Assembly: GCF_004217285.1 (NCBI RefSeq)
Contig: NZ_SHKS01000010.1
Span: 1-64,000, forward strand
Direction of reading: 5' to 3'
Source: Streptomyces sp. BK239
Lineage (GTDB): Bacteria > Actinomycetota > Actinomycetes > Streptomycetales > Streptomycetaceae
DNA: 64,000 bases
The position numbers and the translations under genes were made by a program. The stretch's first letter is position 1, and each line of letters opens with the position of its first letter. Under the pieces are notes generated by a model, which worked only from the letters and a program-made list of their open reading frames with translations, was not told the DNA's origin and ran no database searches. Shown here piece by piece: positions 28,639 through 37,304 of the stretch.

Positions 28639-29928
28639 ATGACCTCGAACAACACCCCCTCGCCGGGAGTCCGCCGCCCCCTGGGCCGAGGCCCGGCACC
28701 CCCCACCACCCGGCCGGCCGAGCATCCCGCGCCTGCCGACCACAACGAAGCCGGGCCCGGCAGTGAGCCACCGCCGGCCACGGACCGCGACGAGGCCCGC
28801 CCGGAGCCCTCGGCCGTGCCCACGGACCGGAACGCCGCCGGGGCTGAGCCGCCGCTGTCCGCCGGGCGGCACGGTACCGGGCCCGGGGGCGGGGTGCCGC
28901 CCGCTGTGGACCGCGACGAGGCGTGGCCGGTGCGCTCGGGCGCGCCCGCTGTCCTTGATGACGTCGAGACCGAGTCGCTGTCGGATGCCGGTCGTGGTGA
29001 CGGTCGGTCGGAGGCCTCGCTCGCCGGGCGGGACGGAGGCGGGGCGAACGGGGCCGTGGTCGCGGAGGCGGCCTCTCAGGTCGGGGCCGCGCCCGAGGGG
29101 GAGGTGGGCGATGGGGTGTTCAAGGTTCGGCTCGCCAATTTCGAGGGGCCGTTCGATCTGCTGCTCCAGTTGATCTCCAAGCACAAGATGGACGTCACCG
29201 AAGTCGCGTTGTCCAAGGTCACCGACGAGTTCATGGCGCACATCAGGGCGATGGGGCCGGACTGGGACCTGGACCAGACGACCGAGTTCCTGGTCGTGGC
29301 CGCGACGCTGCTCGATCTGAAGGCGGCCCGGCTGCTGCCCGCCGCCGAGATCGAGGACGAGGCCGACCTCGCGCTGCTGGAGGCCCGCGACCTGCTCTTC
29401 GCGCGGCTTCTCCAGTACCGCGCGTACAAACGGATCGCCGACATCTTCAACGAGCGGCTGGAGGAGGAGGCCCGCCGCCACCCCCGTACCGTCGGCCTCG
29501 AAGCGCACCACGCCGAGCTGCTGCCCGAGGTCGTCATCACCATCGGCGCGGAAGGCTTCGCCCGGCTCGCGGTGAAGGCGATGCAGCCCAGGCCCAAGCC
29601 GCAGGTGTACGTCGACCACATCCACGCGCCGCTGGTCAGCGTGCAGGAACAGGCCGGGATCGTCGTCGCGCGGCTGCGGGAACTCGGGGAGGCCAGCTTC
29701 CGGGCGCTCGTCGAGGACACCGACGACACCCTCACGGTCGTCGCCCGCTTCCTGGCCCTGCTGGAGCTGTACCGGGAGAAGGCGGTGGCCCTGGACCAGG
29801 AGACGGCCCTCGGCGAACTGCTGGTGCGGTGGACCGGCGGGGACGGGAACGAGACGCCCGCAGTGACCGACGAGTTCGACCGGCCCCCCGAAGTGCCGGG
29901 GGAGTCCGAGAAGGAGAAGACGCCGTGA
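28639..29928 (+). CDS. scpA: Segregation and condensation protein A
   Basis: A 429-residue kleisin of the SMC-ScpAB condensin. The ScpA core starts near residue 159 with FKVRLANFEGPFDLLLQLI, continues with DQTTEFLVVAATLLDLKAARLLP, and ends with a C-terminal winged helix (VVARFLALLELYREKAVALDQ) that binds the SMC head. The N-terminal about 155 residues are a Pro/Glu/Asp-rich extension with degenerate repeats (ATDRDEARPEPS, PTDRNAAGAEPP, AVDRDEAWPVRS), longer than typical ScpA. It starts 18 bases after the RHH gene and overlaps scpB. Confidence 0.95.
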   Translation: MTSNNTPSPGVRRPLGRGPAPPTTRPAEHPAPADHNEAGPGSEPPPATDRDEARPEPSAVPTDRNAAGAEPPLSAGRHGTGPGGGVPPAVDRDEAWPVRSGAPAVLDDVETESLSDAGRGDGRSEASLAGRDGGGANGAVVAEAASQVGAAPEGEVGDGVFKVRLANFEGPFDLLLQLISKHKMDVTEVALSKVTDEFMAHIRAMGPDWDLDQTTEFLVVAATLLDLKAARLLPAAEIEDEADLALLEARDLLFARLLQYRAYKRIADIFNERLEEEARRHPRTVGLEAHHAELLPEVVITIGAEGFARLAVKAMQPRPKPQVYVDHIHAPLVSVQEQAGIVVARLRELGEASFRALVEDTDDTLTVVARFLALLELYREKAVALDQETALGELLVRWTGGDGNETPAVTDEFDRPPEVPGESEKEKTP

Positions 29929-30578
29929 CTGAGGACACCGCCGGCGCCCCGGGCGGATCCCGTGCCGTCGTGGACCTCGACCTCAAGCCCGCCCTGGAGG
30001 CCGTCCTGATGGTCGTGGACGAACCCGCGACCGAGGAGCACCTCGCGAAGATCGTGGAACGGCCGCGCCGCCAGGTCGCGGACGCCCTGCGCGAACTCGC
30101 CGACGAGTACACCGTGCAGGGGCGGGGCTTCGACCTGCGGTTCGTCGCCGGCGGCTGGCGGTTCTACACCCGGGCCGAGTACGACCCGGCCGTGGAGCGC
30201 TTCGTCCTGGACGGCCAGCAGGCCCGGCTCACCCAGGCCGCGCTGGAGACGCTGGCCGTCGTCGCCTACCGGCAGCCGGTCAGCCGCAGCCGGGTCTCCG
30301 CCGTGCGCGGGGTGAACTGCGACGGGGTCATGCGCACCCTCCTCCAACGGGGTCTCGTCGAGGAGGCGGGCACGGAACCCGAAACAGGTGCGATCCTGTA
30401 CAGGACGACGAACTACTTTCTGGAGCGGATGGGCCTGCGCGGCCTGGACGAGCTCCCGGAGCTCGCGCCCTTCCTCCCGGAGGCTGAGGCGATCGAGGCC
30501 GAGACACTGGAGGGGGTCCCGTCGTTCGATCCGGACGCCCCGGATTCCGAGGACGCAGACGACAAGACGGAACTTTGA
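29925..30578 (+). CDS. scpB: Segregation and condensation protein B
   Basis: A 217-residue protein with two winged helices that dimerise and bind ScpA. It shows LKPALEAVLMVVDEPATEEHL, RLTQAALETLAVVAYRQPVSR and GVNCDGVMRTLLQRGLVEE, all ScpB signatures. The C-terminal tail is acidic (DAPDSEDADDKTEL). GTG start overlaps the scpA stop (GTGA), and its own TGA overlaps the ATG of the next gene, so the operon is tightly coupled. Confidence 0.95.
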   Translation: MTEDTAGAPGGSRAVVDLDLKPALEAVLMVVDEPATEEHLAKIVERPRRQVADALRELADEYTVQGRGFDLRFVAGGWRFYTRAEYDPAVERFVLDGQQARLTQAALETLAVVAYRQPVSRSRVSAVRGVNCDGVMRTLLQRGLVEEAGTEPETGAILYRTTNYFLERMGLRGLDELPELAPFLPEAEAIEAETLEGVPSFDPDAPDSEDADDKTEL

Positions 30579-31699
30579 TGCGAAGCAGCAGCGGCAGGAA
30601 CAGCAGCGGAAACAACGGCGGGAGCCGTGGTGGCAACAGCGGCGGCCGCGGCGGGAGCAGCGGTGGCCGCGGCAACCACCGCGGTGCCGGGAACAACCGC
30701 GACGACAGGCAGGGCGGCAGGCCCAAGAAGCCGCGCCCGGAGGAGCGGCGCTACGACGTGGGCCCCGGCGCCTCCCCGGACGGGCCGAAGTCGGGGCGCG
30801 GCGCCTCCGCGCGCGGTGGCGCGAAGGGCGGCCCCCGGCAGTCCCCGGCCGGCGGGCGCGGCCGGTCGGCCCCGGCGACCTCCCGCGAGTACGACGCGCG
30901 GATGGAGGAGCGCAACCGGGAGCGGTACGCGGGCAAGAAGGACGTCAAGCTGCCCAAGACCTTCCCCGGCGCCGAGCAGGAGGGCGAGCGGCTGCAGAAG
31001 ATCCTCGCGCGCGCGGGCTACGGCTCCCGGCGCGCCTGCGAGGAGCTGATCGAGCAGGCACGGGTCGAGGTCAACGGCGAGATCGTGCTGGAACAGGGCA
31101 AGCGGGTCGACCCGGAGAAGGACGAGGTCAAGGTCGACGGCCTGACCGTCGCGACGCAGTCGTACCAGTTCTTCTCGCTGAACAAGCCGGCCGGTGTCGT
31201 GTCCACGATGGAGGACAACGAGGGCCGCCAGTGCCTCGGCGACTACGTGACCAACCGCGAGACCCGGCTCTTCCACGTCGGCCGGCTCGACACCGAGACC
31301 GAGGGCGTCATCCTGCTCACCAACCACGGTGAGCTGGCCCACCGGCTGACCCACCCGAAGTACGGCGTGAAGAAGGTCTACCTCGCGCACATCGTGGGCC
31401 CGATCCCGCGCGACCTGGGCAAGAAGCTCAAGGACGGCATCCAGCTGGAGGACGGCTACGCGCGCGCGGACCACTTCCGCGTCGTCGAGCAGACCGGCAA
31501 GAACTACCTGGTCGAGGTCACCCTGCACGAGGGCCGCAAGCACATCGTGCGCCGCATGCTGGCGGAGGCCGGCTTCCCCGTCGACAAGCTCGTGCGCGTC
31601 GCCTTCGGCCCGATCACCCTGGGCGACCAGAAGTCGGGCTGGCTGCGCCGGCTGTCGAACACCGAGGTCGGGATGCTGATGCAGGAGGTCGACCTCTGA
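30578..31699 (+). CDS. rluB: RsuA/RluB-family rRNA pseudouridine synthase
   Basis: A 373-residue enzyme that isomerises a uridine in 23S (RluB type) or 16S rRNA. Residues 1-110 are a Ser/Asn/Gly/Arg-rich disordered tail (NNGGSRGGNSGGRGG); an S4 domain follows at about 137-185 (RLQKILARAGYGSRRACEEL), then the synthase domain with catalytic Asp in HVGRLDTETEGVILLT near residue 235 and LHEGRKHIVRRMLA. The ATG overlaps the scpB stop by one base. The scpA-scpB-rluB order is widely conserved in bacteria. Confidence 0.93.
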   Translation: MRSSSGRNSSGNNGGSRGGNSGGRGGSSGGRGNHRGAGNNRDDRQGGRPKKPRPEERRYDVGPGASPDGPKSGRGASARGGAKGGPRQSPAGGRGRSAPATSREYDARMEERNRERYAGKKDVKLPKTFPGAEQEGERLQKILARAGYGSRRACEELIEQARVEVNGEIVLEQGKRVDPEKDEVKVDGLTVATQSYQFFSLNKPAGVVSTMEDNEGRQCLGDYVTNRETRLFHVGRLDTETEGVILLTNHGELAHRLTHPKYGVKKVYLAHIVGPIPRDLGKKLKDGIQLEDGYARADHFRVVEQTGKNYLVEVTLHEGRKHIVRRMLAEAGFPVDKLVRVAFGPITLGDQKSGWLRRLSNTEVGMLMQEVDL

Positions 31700-31721
31700 C
31701 CGGGAGGTCGTGACCGAACCG

Positions 31722-31780
31722 CGCCCCCCTTTTGCAGTCGCCTCGACCACAGAAGGTCGCCTCGACCACAAAAGGGGGCG
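31722..31780 (+). terminator. Terminator with repeats in its loop
   Basis: CGCCCCCCTTTTG (31722-31734) pairs with CAAAAGGGGGCG (31769-31780) with one bulge, forming the base of a hairpin. The large loop holds two exact copies of GTCGCCTCGACCACA (31737-31751 and 31756-31770). It lies between the convergent rluB and Rieske genes. Confidence 0.65.
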
Positions 31781-31823
31781 GAGAGCCCCCGGCCGCCGGG
31801 GGCCCCGCGGCTCCTCGGCGGGC

Positions 31824-32279
31824 TCACACCAGCTTGATGGCGCCGCCCTCCACCGTGATCTTCTCCGCCGGCAGCGGCCTGGTCGCCGGGCCCGCGGTGA
31901 CCGCGCCGTCCTCGATGCTGAAGCTGCTCCGGTGGCAGGCGCAGTTGATCGTCTTGTCGGCGACGCTGGTGACCGTGCAGCCCTGATGGGTGCAGATCGC
32001 GGAGAAGGCCTTGAAGTCGCCCTTCGACGGCTGGGTGACCACGACCTTCTGCTCCTTGAAGATCGTGCCCCCGCCGACGGGGATGTCGGCCGTGGCCGCC
32101 AGTTCACGGCCCGCGGAGGCGGCCGGGGACTCGGTCCCGGGGGTGCCCGCGGTCCCGGCGGCGGGGCTCTTGGAGGCTTCGGGGGTCGAACCGCCGTCGC
32201 CCTTGTCGCTGCAGCCGACGGCGAGAGCCGCCGCGCCCGTCGCGAGGAGGACCGTACGGCGGGTGGCGGGATGGGTCAT
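31824..32279 (-). CDS. Exported Rieske [2Fe-2S] protein
   Basis: A 151-residue protein. The N-terminus has a twin-arginine motif (ATRRTVLLATG) and a hydrophobic run to a Cys in LAVGCSDKG near residue 23, so it is probably a Tat-exported lipoprotein. A Ser/Pro/Gly linker follows, then a Rieske domain with CTHQGC and CACHRSSF, giving the two Cys-His ligand pairs plus two disulfide Cys. It should act as an electron carrier outside the membrane; the redox partner is unknown and no cytochrome gene is adjacent. The ATG at 32279 follows GGAG. Confidence 0.9.
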   Translation of the reverse strand: MTHPATRRTVLLATGAAALAVGCSDKGDGGSTPEASKSPAAGTAGTPGTESPAASAGRELAATADIPVGGGTIFKEQKVVVTQPSKGDFKAFSAICTHQGCTVTSVADKTINCACHRSSFSIEDGAVTAGPATRPLPAEKITVEGGAIKLV

Positions 32280-32532
32280 GTCGTCACTCCGAAGGTGCGG
32301 TGAGTACGGAAAGTGCGGAAAGGCGCGGAAGGTGCTGTGACGCGGACAACAATCGTGGCACCGAGGGCACTGATCGAGAAGCAATTCCGGATAAGTGCCA
32401 CAAAACGAACATTTCGGATGTGATGAACGGCTCCCGCCGCCCGTCTCAGCGGGCGGGCGGCGCGCACCCCCCACGGACGGGCTGACTACGCTGGACGCAG
32501 AGCCGACAGCTATGTGAACGAGGAGCAGCACC

Positions 32533-32631
32533 GTGGCGGTACGAGCGGCCCGGGGGGCCGTCCAGCGGGAGCGGGACGAGGCCGGCCACATGGAACGGGG
32601 CGCGGCCCCGGGCGGGGGCGTCGCCCGGTGA
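32533..32631 (+). pseudogene. aroH: Remnant of AroH-type chorismate mutase
   Basis: A 32-codon ORF beginning GTG after GAGGAG (32519-32524). Its first 20 residues, VAVRAARGAVQRERDEAGHM, align with the start of AroH chorismate mutases (B. subtilis AroH begins MMIRGIRGATTVERDTEEE), including the active-site Arg of the RGA motif. After that only 12 unrelated or C-terminal residues remain before TGA, instead of about 100 more residues. The stop overlaps the tyrA start as GTGA. The simplest reading is an internal deletion that removed the body of aroH but kept its start and its junction with tyrA. Confidence 0.72.
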
Positions 32632-33713
32632 GGACCGCGCTCGTCATCGGAACCGGGTTGATCGGCACCTCCGCCGCCCTGGCCCTCGCCCAGCGCGGCG
32701 TCACCGTCCACCTGGAGGACCACGACCCCGAGCAGGCCCGCACGGCAGCGGCGCTCGGCGCGGGCGCGGACGCGCCCCCCGAAGGCCCCGTGGACGTCGC
32801 CATCGTCGCCGCGCCGCCCGCCCATGTCTCCTCCGTGCTCGCCGACGCAATGCGACGCGGGGTGGCCCGCGGCTACCTCGACGTGGCCAGCGTCAAGGGC
32901 GGTCCGCGCCGTGAGCTGGAGGCGCTCGGCCTCGACCTGTCGATGTACCTGGGCACGCACCCCATGTCGGGCCGCGAGAAGTCCGGCCCGCTCGCCGCGT
33001 CCGCCGACCTCTTCGAGGGCCGGCCCTGGGTGCTGACGCCGACCCGGGACACCGACACCGAGGTGCTCAACCTCGCCCTGGAGCTCGTCTCGCACTGCCG
33101 GGCCGTCCCGGTGGTGATGGACGCCGACGCCCACGACCGGGCGGTGGCCCTCGTCTCCCACATGCCCCACCTCGTCTCCAGCCTGGTCGCCGCCCGGCTG
33201 GAGAACGCCGAGGAGGCCGCCGTACGGCTGTGCGGGCAGGGCATCCGGGACGTCACCCGGATCGCCGCCTCCGACCCCCGGATGTGGATCGACATCCTCT
33301 CCGCCAACCCCGGGCCGGTCGCCGACCTGCTCACCGACGTCGCCGGCGACCTCGAGGAGACGGTACGGGCGCTGCGCTCGCTGCAGTCCTCCGACGAGGC
33401 CAAGCGGCGTGAGGGCGCCGGCGGCATCGAGGGCGTCCTGCGGCGCGGGAACGCGGGGCAGGTGCGCGTGCCCGGCAAGCACGGGTCCGCTCCGCGGGCG
33501 TACGAGGTGGTCGCGGTGCTGATCGACGACCAGCCGGGGCAGCTGGCCCGCATCTTCGCCGACGCCGGGCTGGCCGGGGTCAACATCGAGGACGTACGCA
33601 TCGAGCACGCGACCGGGCAGCAGGCGGGACTGGTGCAGCTGATGGTCGAGCCGCGCAGTGCGGGGGTGCTGTCCGCCGCGCTGACGGAGCGGGGGTGGGC
33701 GGTGCGGCAGTAG
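32628..33713 (+). CDS. tyrA: Prephenate dehydrogenase
   Basis: A 361-residue enzyme of tyrosine biosynthesis. The Rossmann loop ALVIGTGLIGTSAALAL is at the N-terminus, LDVASVKGGPRRELE and YLGTHPMSGREKSGP form the catalytic region, and the C-terminal about 70 residues are an ACT domain (VLIDDQPGQLARIFADAGLA) likely giving feedback control. The GTG at 32628 overlaps the stop of the aroH remnant. A reading from 32514 would translate the remnant out of frame and is rejected. Confidence 0.93.
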   Translation: MRTALVIGTGLIGTSAALALAQRGVTVHLEDHDPEQARTAAALGAGADAPPEGPVDVAIVAAPPAHVSSVLADAMRRGVARGYLDVASVKGGPRRELEALGLDLSMYLGTHPMSGREKSGPLAASADLFEGRPWVLTPTRDTDTEVLNLALELVSHCRAVPVVMDADAHDRAVALVSHMPHLVSSLVAARLENAEEAAVRLCGQGIRDVTRIAASDPRMWIDILSANPGPVADLLTDVAGDLEETVRALRSLQSSDEAKRREGAGGIEGVLRRGNAGQVRVPGKHGSAPRAYEVVAVLIDDQPGQLARIFADAGLAGVNIEDVRIEHATGQQAGLVQLMVEPRSAGVLSAALTERGWAVRQ

Positions 33714-33828
33714 GTTGCCCGGCGCCGCCGTGACGTGCGGCCGGACGAGTGAGCCGTACCCAGTAACCTTGTGCGGGGCGTGTTCTCGCCCCGCAGTCCT
33801 CCGCCTCGCACCAGGAAGGTGTCCCCCC

Positions 33829-34515
33829 GTGGAAAACGGCGCCGCCCAGCCCGTGATCGTCGCCATCGACGGTCCCTCCGGAACGGGCAAGTCGAGCACG
33901 TCCAAGGCCGTGGCCGCCCAGCTGGGGCTGAGCTACCTGGACACCGGTGCGCAGTACCGGGCGATCACGTGGTGGATGGTGGCCAACGGGATCGACATCG
34001 AGGACCCCACGGCGATCGCCGCCGTCGCAGGCAAGCCGGAGATCGTCTCAGGCACCGACCCGGCGGCCCCGACGATCACCGTCGACGGCACCGACGTGGC
34101 CGCCCCGATCCGCACTCCGGAGGTCACCTCCCAGGTCAGCGCGGTCAGCGCGGTGCCGGAGGTGCGGGCCCGGATCACCGAGCTCCAGCGGTCGCTGGCG
34201 GCCTCCGCCGAGAAGGGGATCGTCGTCGAGGGGCGTGACATCGGCACCACCGTGCTGCCCGACGCCGATCTGAAGATCTTCCTCACCGCGTCCCCGGAGG
34301 CCCGCGCCGCCCGCCGCAGCGGCGAGCTGAAGGGCTCGGACGTGCACGCCACCCGCGAGGCGCTGATCAAGCGGGACGCGGCCGACTCCTCCCGCAAGAC
34401 CTCCCCGCTCGCCAAGGCGGATGACGCCGTCGAGGTGGACACCACCGAGCTGACGCTGGCCCAGGTCATCGAGTGTGTCGTCACCCTCGTCGAGGAGAAG
34501 CGGGCGGGGAAGTGA
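33829..34515 (+). CDS. cmk: Cytidylate kinase
   Basis: A 228-residue enzyme that phosphorylates CMP and dCMP. It has the P-loop AIDGPSGTGKSSTSKAVA near residue 12, LGLSYLDTGAQYRAITW, VVEGRDIGTTVLPDA (CMP site), and RDAADSSRKTSPL near the C-terminus. The GTG at 33829 follows AGGAAGG (33813-33819). It starts a coupled set with the acyltransferase and probably der, as in other actinobacteria. Confidence 0.95.
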   Translation: MENGAAQPVIVAIDGPSGTGKSSTSKAVAAQLGLSYLDTGAQYRAITWWMVANGIDIEDPTAIAAVAGKPEIVSGTDPAAPTITVDGTDVAAPIRTPEVTSQVSAVSAVPEVRARITELQRSLAASAEKGIVVEGRDIGTTVLPDADLKIFLTASPEARAARRSGELKGSDVHATREALIKRDAADSSRKTSPLAKADDAVEVDTTELTLAQVIECVVTLVEEKRAGK

Positions 34516-35165
34516 CTCAGCCGTCCGTGCCCTCGGAGAAGGGCGCCGAGGTCGGACGCCGGATCGGCGTCGGGCTGATGTACGGGCTGTGGCGGCCGCG
34601 GGTGCTGGGAGCCTGGAAGGTGCCCGCCACGGGCCCGGTGATCTTCGCGGTCAACCACTCCCACAACATCGACGGACCGATGGTCATGGGCGTGGCGCCC
34701 CGGCCCACGCACTTCCTGATCAAGAAGGAGGCGTTCGTCGGCCCCCTCGACCCCTTCCTGACCGGGATCGGCCAGCTCAAGGTGGACCGCGAGACGACCG
34801 ACCGCTCGGCGATCACCCGGGCCCTCGGCGTGCTGGAGAACGGTGGGGTGCTGGGCATCTTCCCCGAGGGCACCCGGGGCGAGGGCGACTTCGCCTCGCT
34901 GCGCGCGGGGCTCGCCTACTTCGCGGTGCGCAGCGGCGCGCAGATCGTGCCGGTCGCCGTGCTGGGAAGCACCGACCGGCCCGGACGGTTGTTCAAGGCG
35001 CTGCCCCCGTTGCGGTCCCGGGTCGACGTCGTCTTCGGCGACCCGTTCGAGGCGGGCGACGGCAGTGGGCGGCGCACCCGCAAGGCGCTGGACGAGGCGA
35101 CCGAGCGCATCCAGAAGCAGCTCGCCGCCCACCTGGAAAACGCCAGGCGTCTCACCGGGCGCTAG
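34512..35165 (+). CDS. 1-acyl-sn-glycerol-3-phosphate acyltransferase family protein
   Basis: A 217-residue PlsC-type enzyme. The catalytic HX4D motif appears as VNHSHNIDGP, and the glycerol-phosphate-binding motif as IFPEGTRGEGD; PVAVLGSTDRP is the third conserved block. It would transfer an acyl chain to lysophosphatidate or a related lipid. The GTG overlaps the cmk stop (GTGA). The cmk-plsC-der neighbourhood is common in actinobacteria. Confidence 0.9.
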   Translation: MTQPSVPSEKGAEVGRRIGVGLMYGLWRPRVLGAWKVPATGPVIFAVNHSHNIDGPMVMGVAPRPTHFLIKKEAFVGPLDPFLTGIGQLKVDRETTDRSAITRALGVLENGGVLGIFPEGTRGEGDFASLRAGLAYFAVRSGAQIVPVAVLGSTDRPGRLFKALPPLRSRVDVVFGDPFEAGDGSGRRTRKALDEATERIQKQLAAHLENARRLTGR

Positions 35166-35236
35166 GCGACACTGAGTAGTGGATCACCTGCCGAGTCAGG
35201 TCCACCGATCACCACGATGAACGAGGTACGGACTTC

Positions 35237-36715
35237 ATGAACGACCACATCCAGCCCGGCGGCTCGGACGCCTTCGAGCACGATCACGGGGCGCTCGGCG
35301 AAGCCGAGTACGCGGAGTTCATGGAGCTCGCCGCCGAAGAGGGCTTCGATCTGGAGGACGTGGAGGGCGCCATCGAGGCGGCCGGTCACGGGCCGCTGCC
35401 CGTGCTCGCCGTCGTCGGCCGCCCCAACGTCGGCAAGTCGACCCTGGTGAACCGGATCATCGGCCGCCGTGAGGCCGTCGTCGAGGACAAGCCCGGCGTC
35501 ACCCGCGACCGCGTCACCTACGAGGCCGAGTGGGCGGGCCGCCGCTTCAAGGTCGTCGACACCGGCGGCTGGGAGCAGGACGTCCTCGGCATCGACGCCT
35601 CCGTGGCCGCCCAGGCCGAGTACGCCATCGAGGCCGCCGACGCCGTCGTCTTCGTCGTCGACGCCAAGGTCGGCGCGACCGACACCGACGAGGCGGTCGT
35701 ACGGCTGCTGCGCAAGGCCGGCAAGCCGGTCGTGCTGGCCGCCAACAAGGTCGACGGCCCGAGCGGCGAGGCCGACGCGGCCTACCTGTGGTCCCTGGGC
35801 CTCGGCGAGCCGCACCCCGTCTCCGCGCTGCACGGCCGCGGCACCGGCGACATGCTGGACGCCGTTCTGGAGGCGCTGCCCGAGGCGCCCGAGCAGAGCT
35901 TCGGCACGGTGGTCGGCGGACCGCGCCGTATCGCGCTCATCGGCCGCCCGAACGTCGGCAAGTCCTCGCTGCTGAACAAGGTGGCGGGCGAGGAGCGCGT
36001 CGTCGTCAACGAGCTGGCCGGAACCACCCGCGACCCGGTCGACGAGCTGATCGAACTGGGCGGCGTCACCTGGAAGTTCGTCGACACCGCGGGTATCCGC
36101 AAGCGCGTCCACCTCCAGCAGGGCGCCGACTACTACGCCTCCCTGCGCACCGCCGCCGCCGTGGAGAAGGCCGAGGTCGCGGTCATCCTCATCGACGCCT
36201 CCGAGTCGATCTCGGTCCAGGACCAGCGGATCGTGACCATGGCCGTGGAGGCGGGCCGTGCGATGGTCATCGCCTACAACAAGTGGGACACCCTCGACGA
36301 GGAGCGCCGCTACTACCTGGAGCGCGAGATCGAGACCGAGTTCGCCCAGGTGGCGTGGGCGCCCCGGGTGAACGTCTCGGCGCGCACCGGGCGGCACATG
36401 GAGAAGCTGGTCCCGGCGATCGAGACCGCGCTGGCAGGCTGGGAGACCCGGGTCCCCACCGGCCGGCTGAACGCCTTCCTGGGCGAGCTGGTCGCCGCCC
36501 ACCCGCACCCCATCCGGGGCGGCAAGCAGCCCCGCATCCTGTTCGGCACCCAGGCCGGCACCAAGCCGCCGCGGTTCGTGCTCTTCGCGTCCGGCTTCAT
36601 CGAGGCCGGCTACCGGCGCTTCGTCGAGCGCCGGCTGCGCGAGGAGTTCGGCTTCGACGGCACGCCGATCCACATCTCGGTGCGGGTGCGCGAGAAGCGC
36701 GGCAGGAAGAAGTGA
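35237..36715 (+). CDS. der: Ribosome biogenesis GTPase Der (EngA)
   Basis: A 492-residue tandem GTPase for 50S assembly. G domain 1 has GRPNVGKSTL near residue 62 and DTGGWEQ; G domain 2 has GRPNVGKSSL near residue 236, DTAGIRKR and YNKWDT; the C-terminal about 80 residues are the KH-like domain ending in Arg/Lys-rich sequence. The N-terminal about 55 residues are an acidic actinobacterial extension (DVEGAIEAAG). ATG at 35237. Confidence 0.96.
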   Translation: MNDHIQPGGSDAFEHDHGALGEAEYAEFMELAAEEGFDLEDVEGAIEAAGHGPLPVLAVVGRPNVGKSTLVNRIIGRREAVVEDKPGVTRDRVTYEAEWAGRRFKVVDTGGWEQDVLGIDASVAAQAEYAIEAADAVVFVVDAKVGATDTDEAVVRLLRKAGKPVVLAANKVDGPSGEADAAYLWSLGLGEPHPVSALHGRGTGDMLDAVLEALPEAPEQSFGTVVGGPRRIALIGRPNVGKSSLLNKVAGEERVVVNELAGTTRDPVDELIELGGVTWKFVDTAGIRKRVHLQQGADYYASLRTAAAVEKAEVAVILIDASESISVQDQRIVTMAVEAGRAMVIAYNKWDTLDEERRYYLEREIETEFAQVAWAPRVNVSARTGRHMEKLVPAIETALAGWETRVPTGRLNAFLGELVAAHPHPIRGGKQPRILFGTQAGTKPPRFVLFASGFIEAGYRRFVERRLREEFGFDGTPIHISVRVREKRGRKK

Positions 36716-36720
36716 CATGA

Positions 36721-36764
36721 CGGCCGGAGGGCGGCTCCCCATCGCGGGGGCCGCCCTCCGGCCG
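36721..36764. terminator. Strong hairpin terminator after der
   Basis: CGGCCGGAGGGCGGC (36721-36735) pairs with GCCGCCCTCCGGCCG (36750-36764), extended by CCCC/GGGG inside. It begins 5 bases after the der stop and separates it from the convergent minus-strand gene at 36806. Confidence 0.85.
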
Positions 36765-36805
36765 TGTGCGGGCGCCGCCGAGGCCGCGCCGGGCCCTGCT
36801 GCCGC

Positions 36806-37252
36806 TCAGTAGCCTCTTCGGGCCGGCGGCAGGGCCGCGGGGACGTGGTGCGTGGTCGTCGGCGCCTGCGGCTGGGCCTGTGGCTGCGGTTGCGGCTGCC
36901 GGCCGGCCGGGGTGAGCGGGCCGACCCGCTGCCACTGCGACTGCTGCCCTAGCCCGGTGCGGGCGCTCTGCGCGCCCGCGCTGTAGGCGCTGTAGCCGCT
37001 GCTGAACGAGTTGCCGAGCGATCCGCTGCTGAACGACCCGGTGCTGTGCGGGACGTACCCGAAGGCGGTGAACCCCAGGTCTTCCTCCCCGCTGCGATCG
37101 CCCGGCAGCGAACGGAACGACTTGACGTACTCGGCGTAGAGCGCGTCGTAGATCGGCGTGGCCGAGGGGCCGCCCTGGGGATCCTGGGCCGCCGGCCGGG
37201 AGGACTGGACCGACTGGAAGGCCTGGCGGCGCGGAACGTCGTAGGTGTGCAC
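36806..37252 (-). CDS. Hypothetical protein, Pro/Gln-rich
   Basis: A 148-residue protein I do not recognise. Residues 30-70 look folded (PIYDALYAEYVKSFRSLPGD, LGFTAFGYVP); the remainder is Ser/Gly/Tyr rich, then a Gln/Pro run (QPQPQPQAQPQAP) and a tail ending ARRGY. The start is a GTG with no clear Shine-Dalgarno. It follows the 37305-38084 gene by 52 bases in the same direction and may share its transcript. Confidence 0.65.
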   Translation of the reverse strand: MHTYDVPRRQAFQSVQSSRPAAQDPQGGPSATPIYDALYAEYVKSFRSLPGDRSGEEDLGFTAFGYVPHSTGSFSSGSLGNSFSSGYSAYSAGAQSARTGLGQQSQWQRVGPLTPAGRQPQPQPQAQPQAPTTTHHVPAALPPARRGY

Positions 37253-37304
37253 GTATGTCCAAACGACCCGGCGCGGGAAGGGATGCGCCGAAGGACCGCC
37301 CGGC

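Noticed and set aside
32280..33905. Upstream extension of the Rieske protein frame
   Set aside because: Antisense to tyrA; the ATG at 32279 has a ribosome-binding site and a Tat/lipoprotein signal directly after it.
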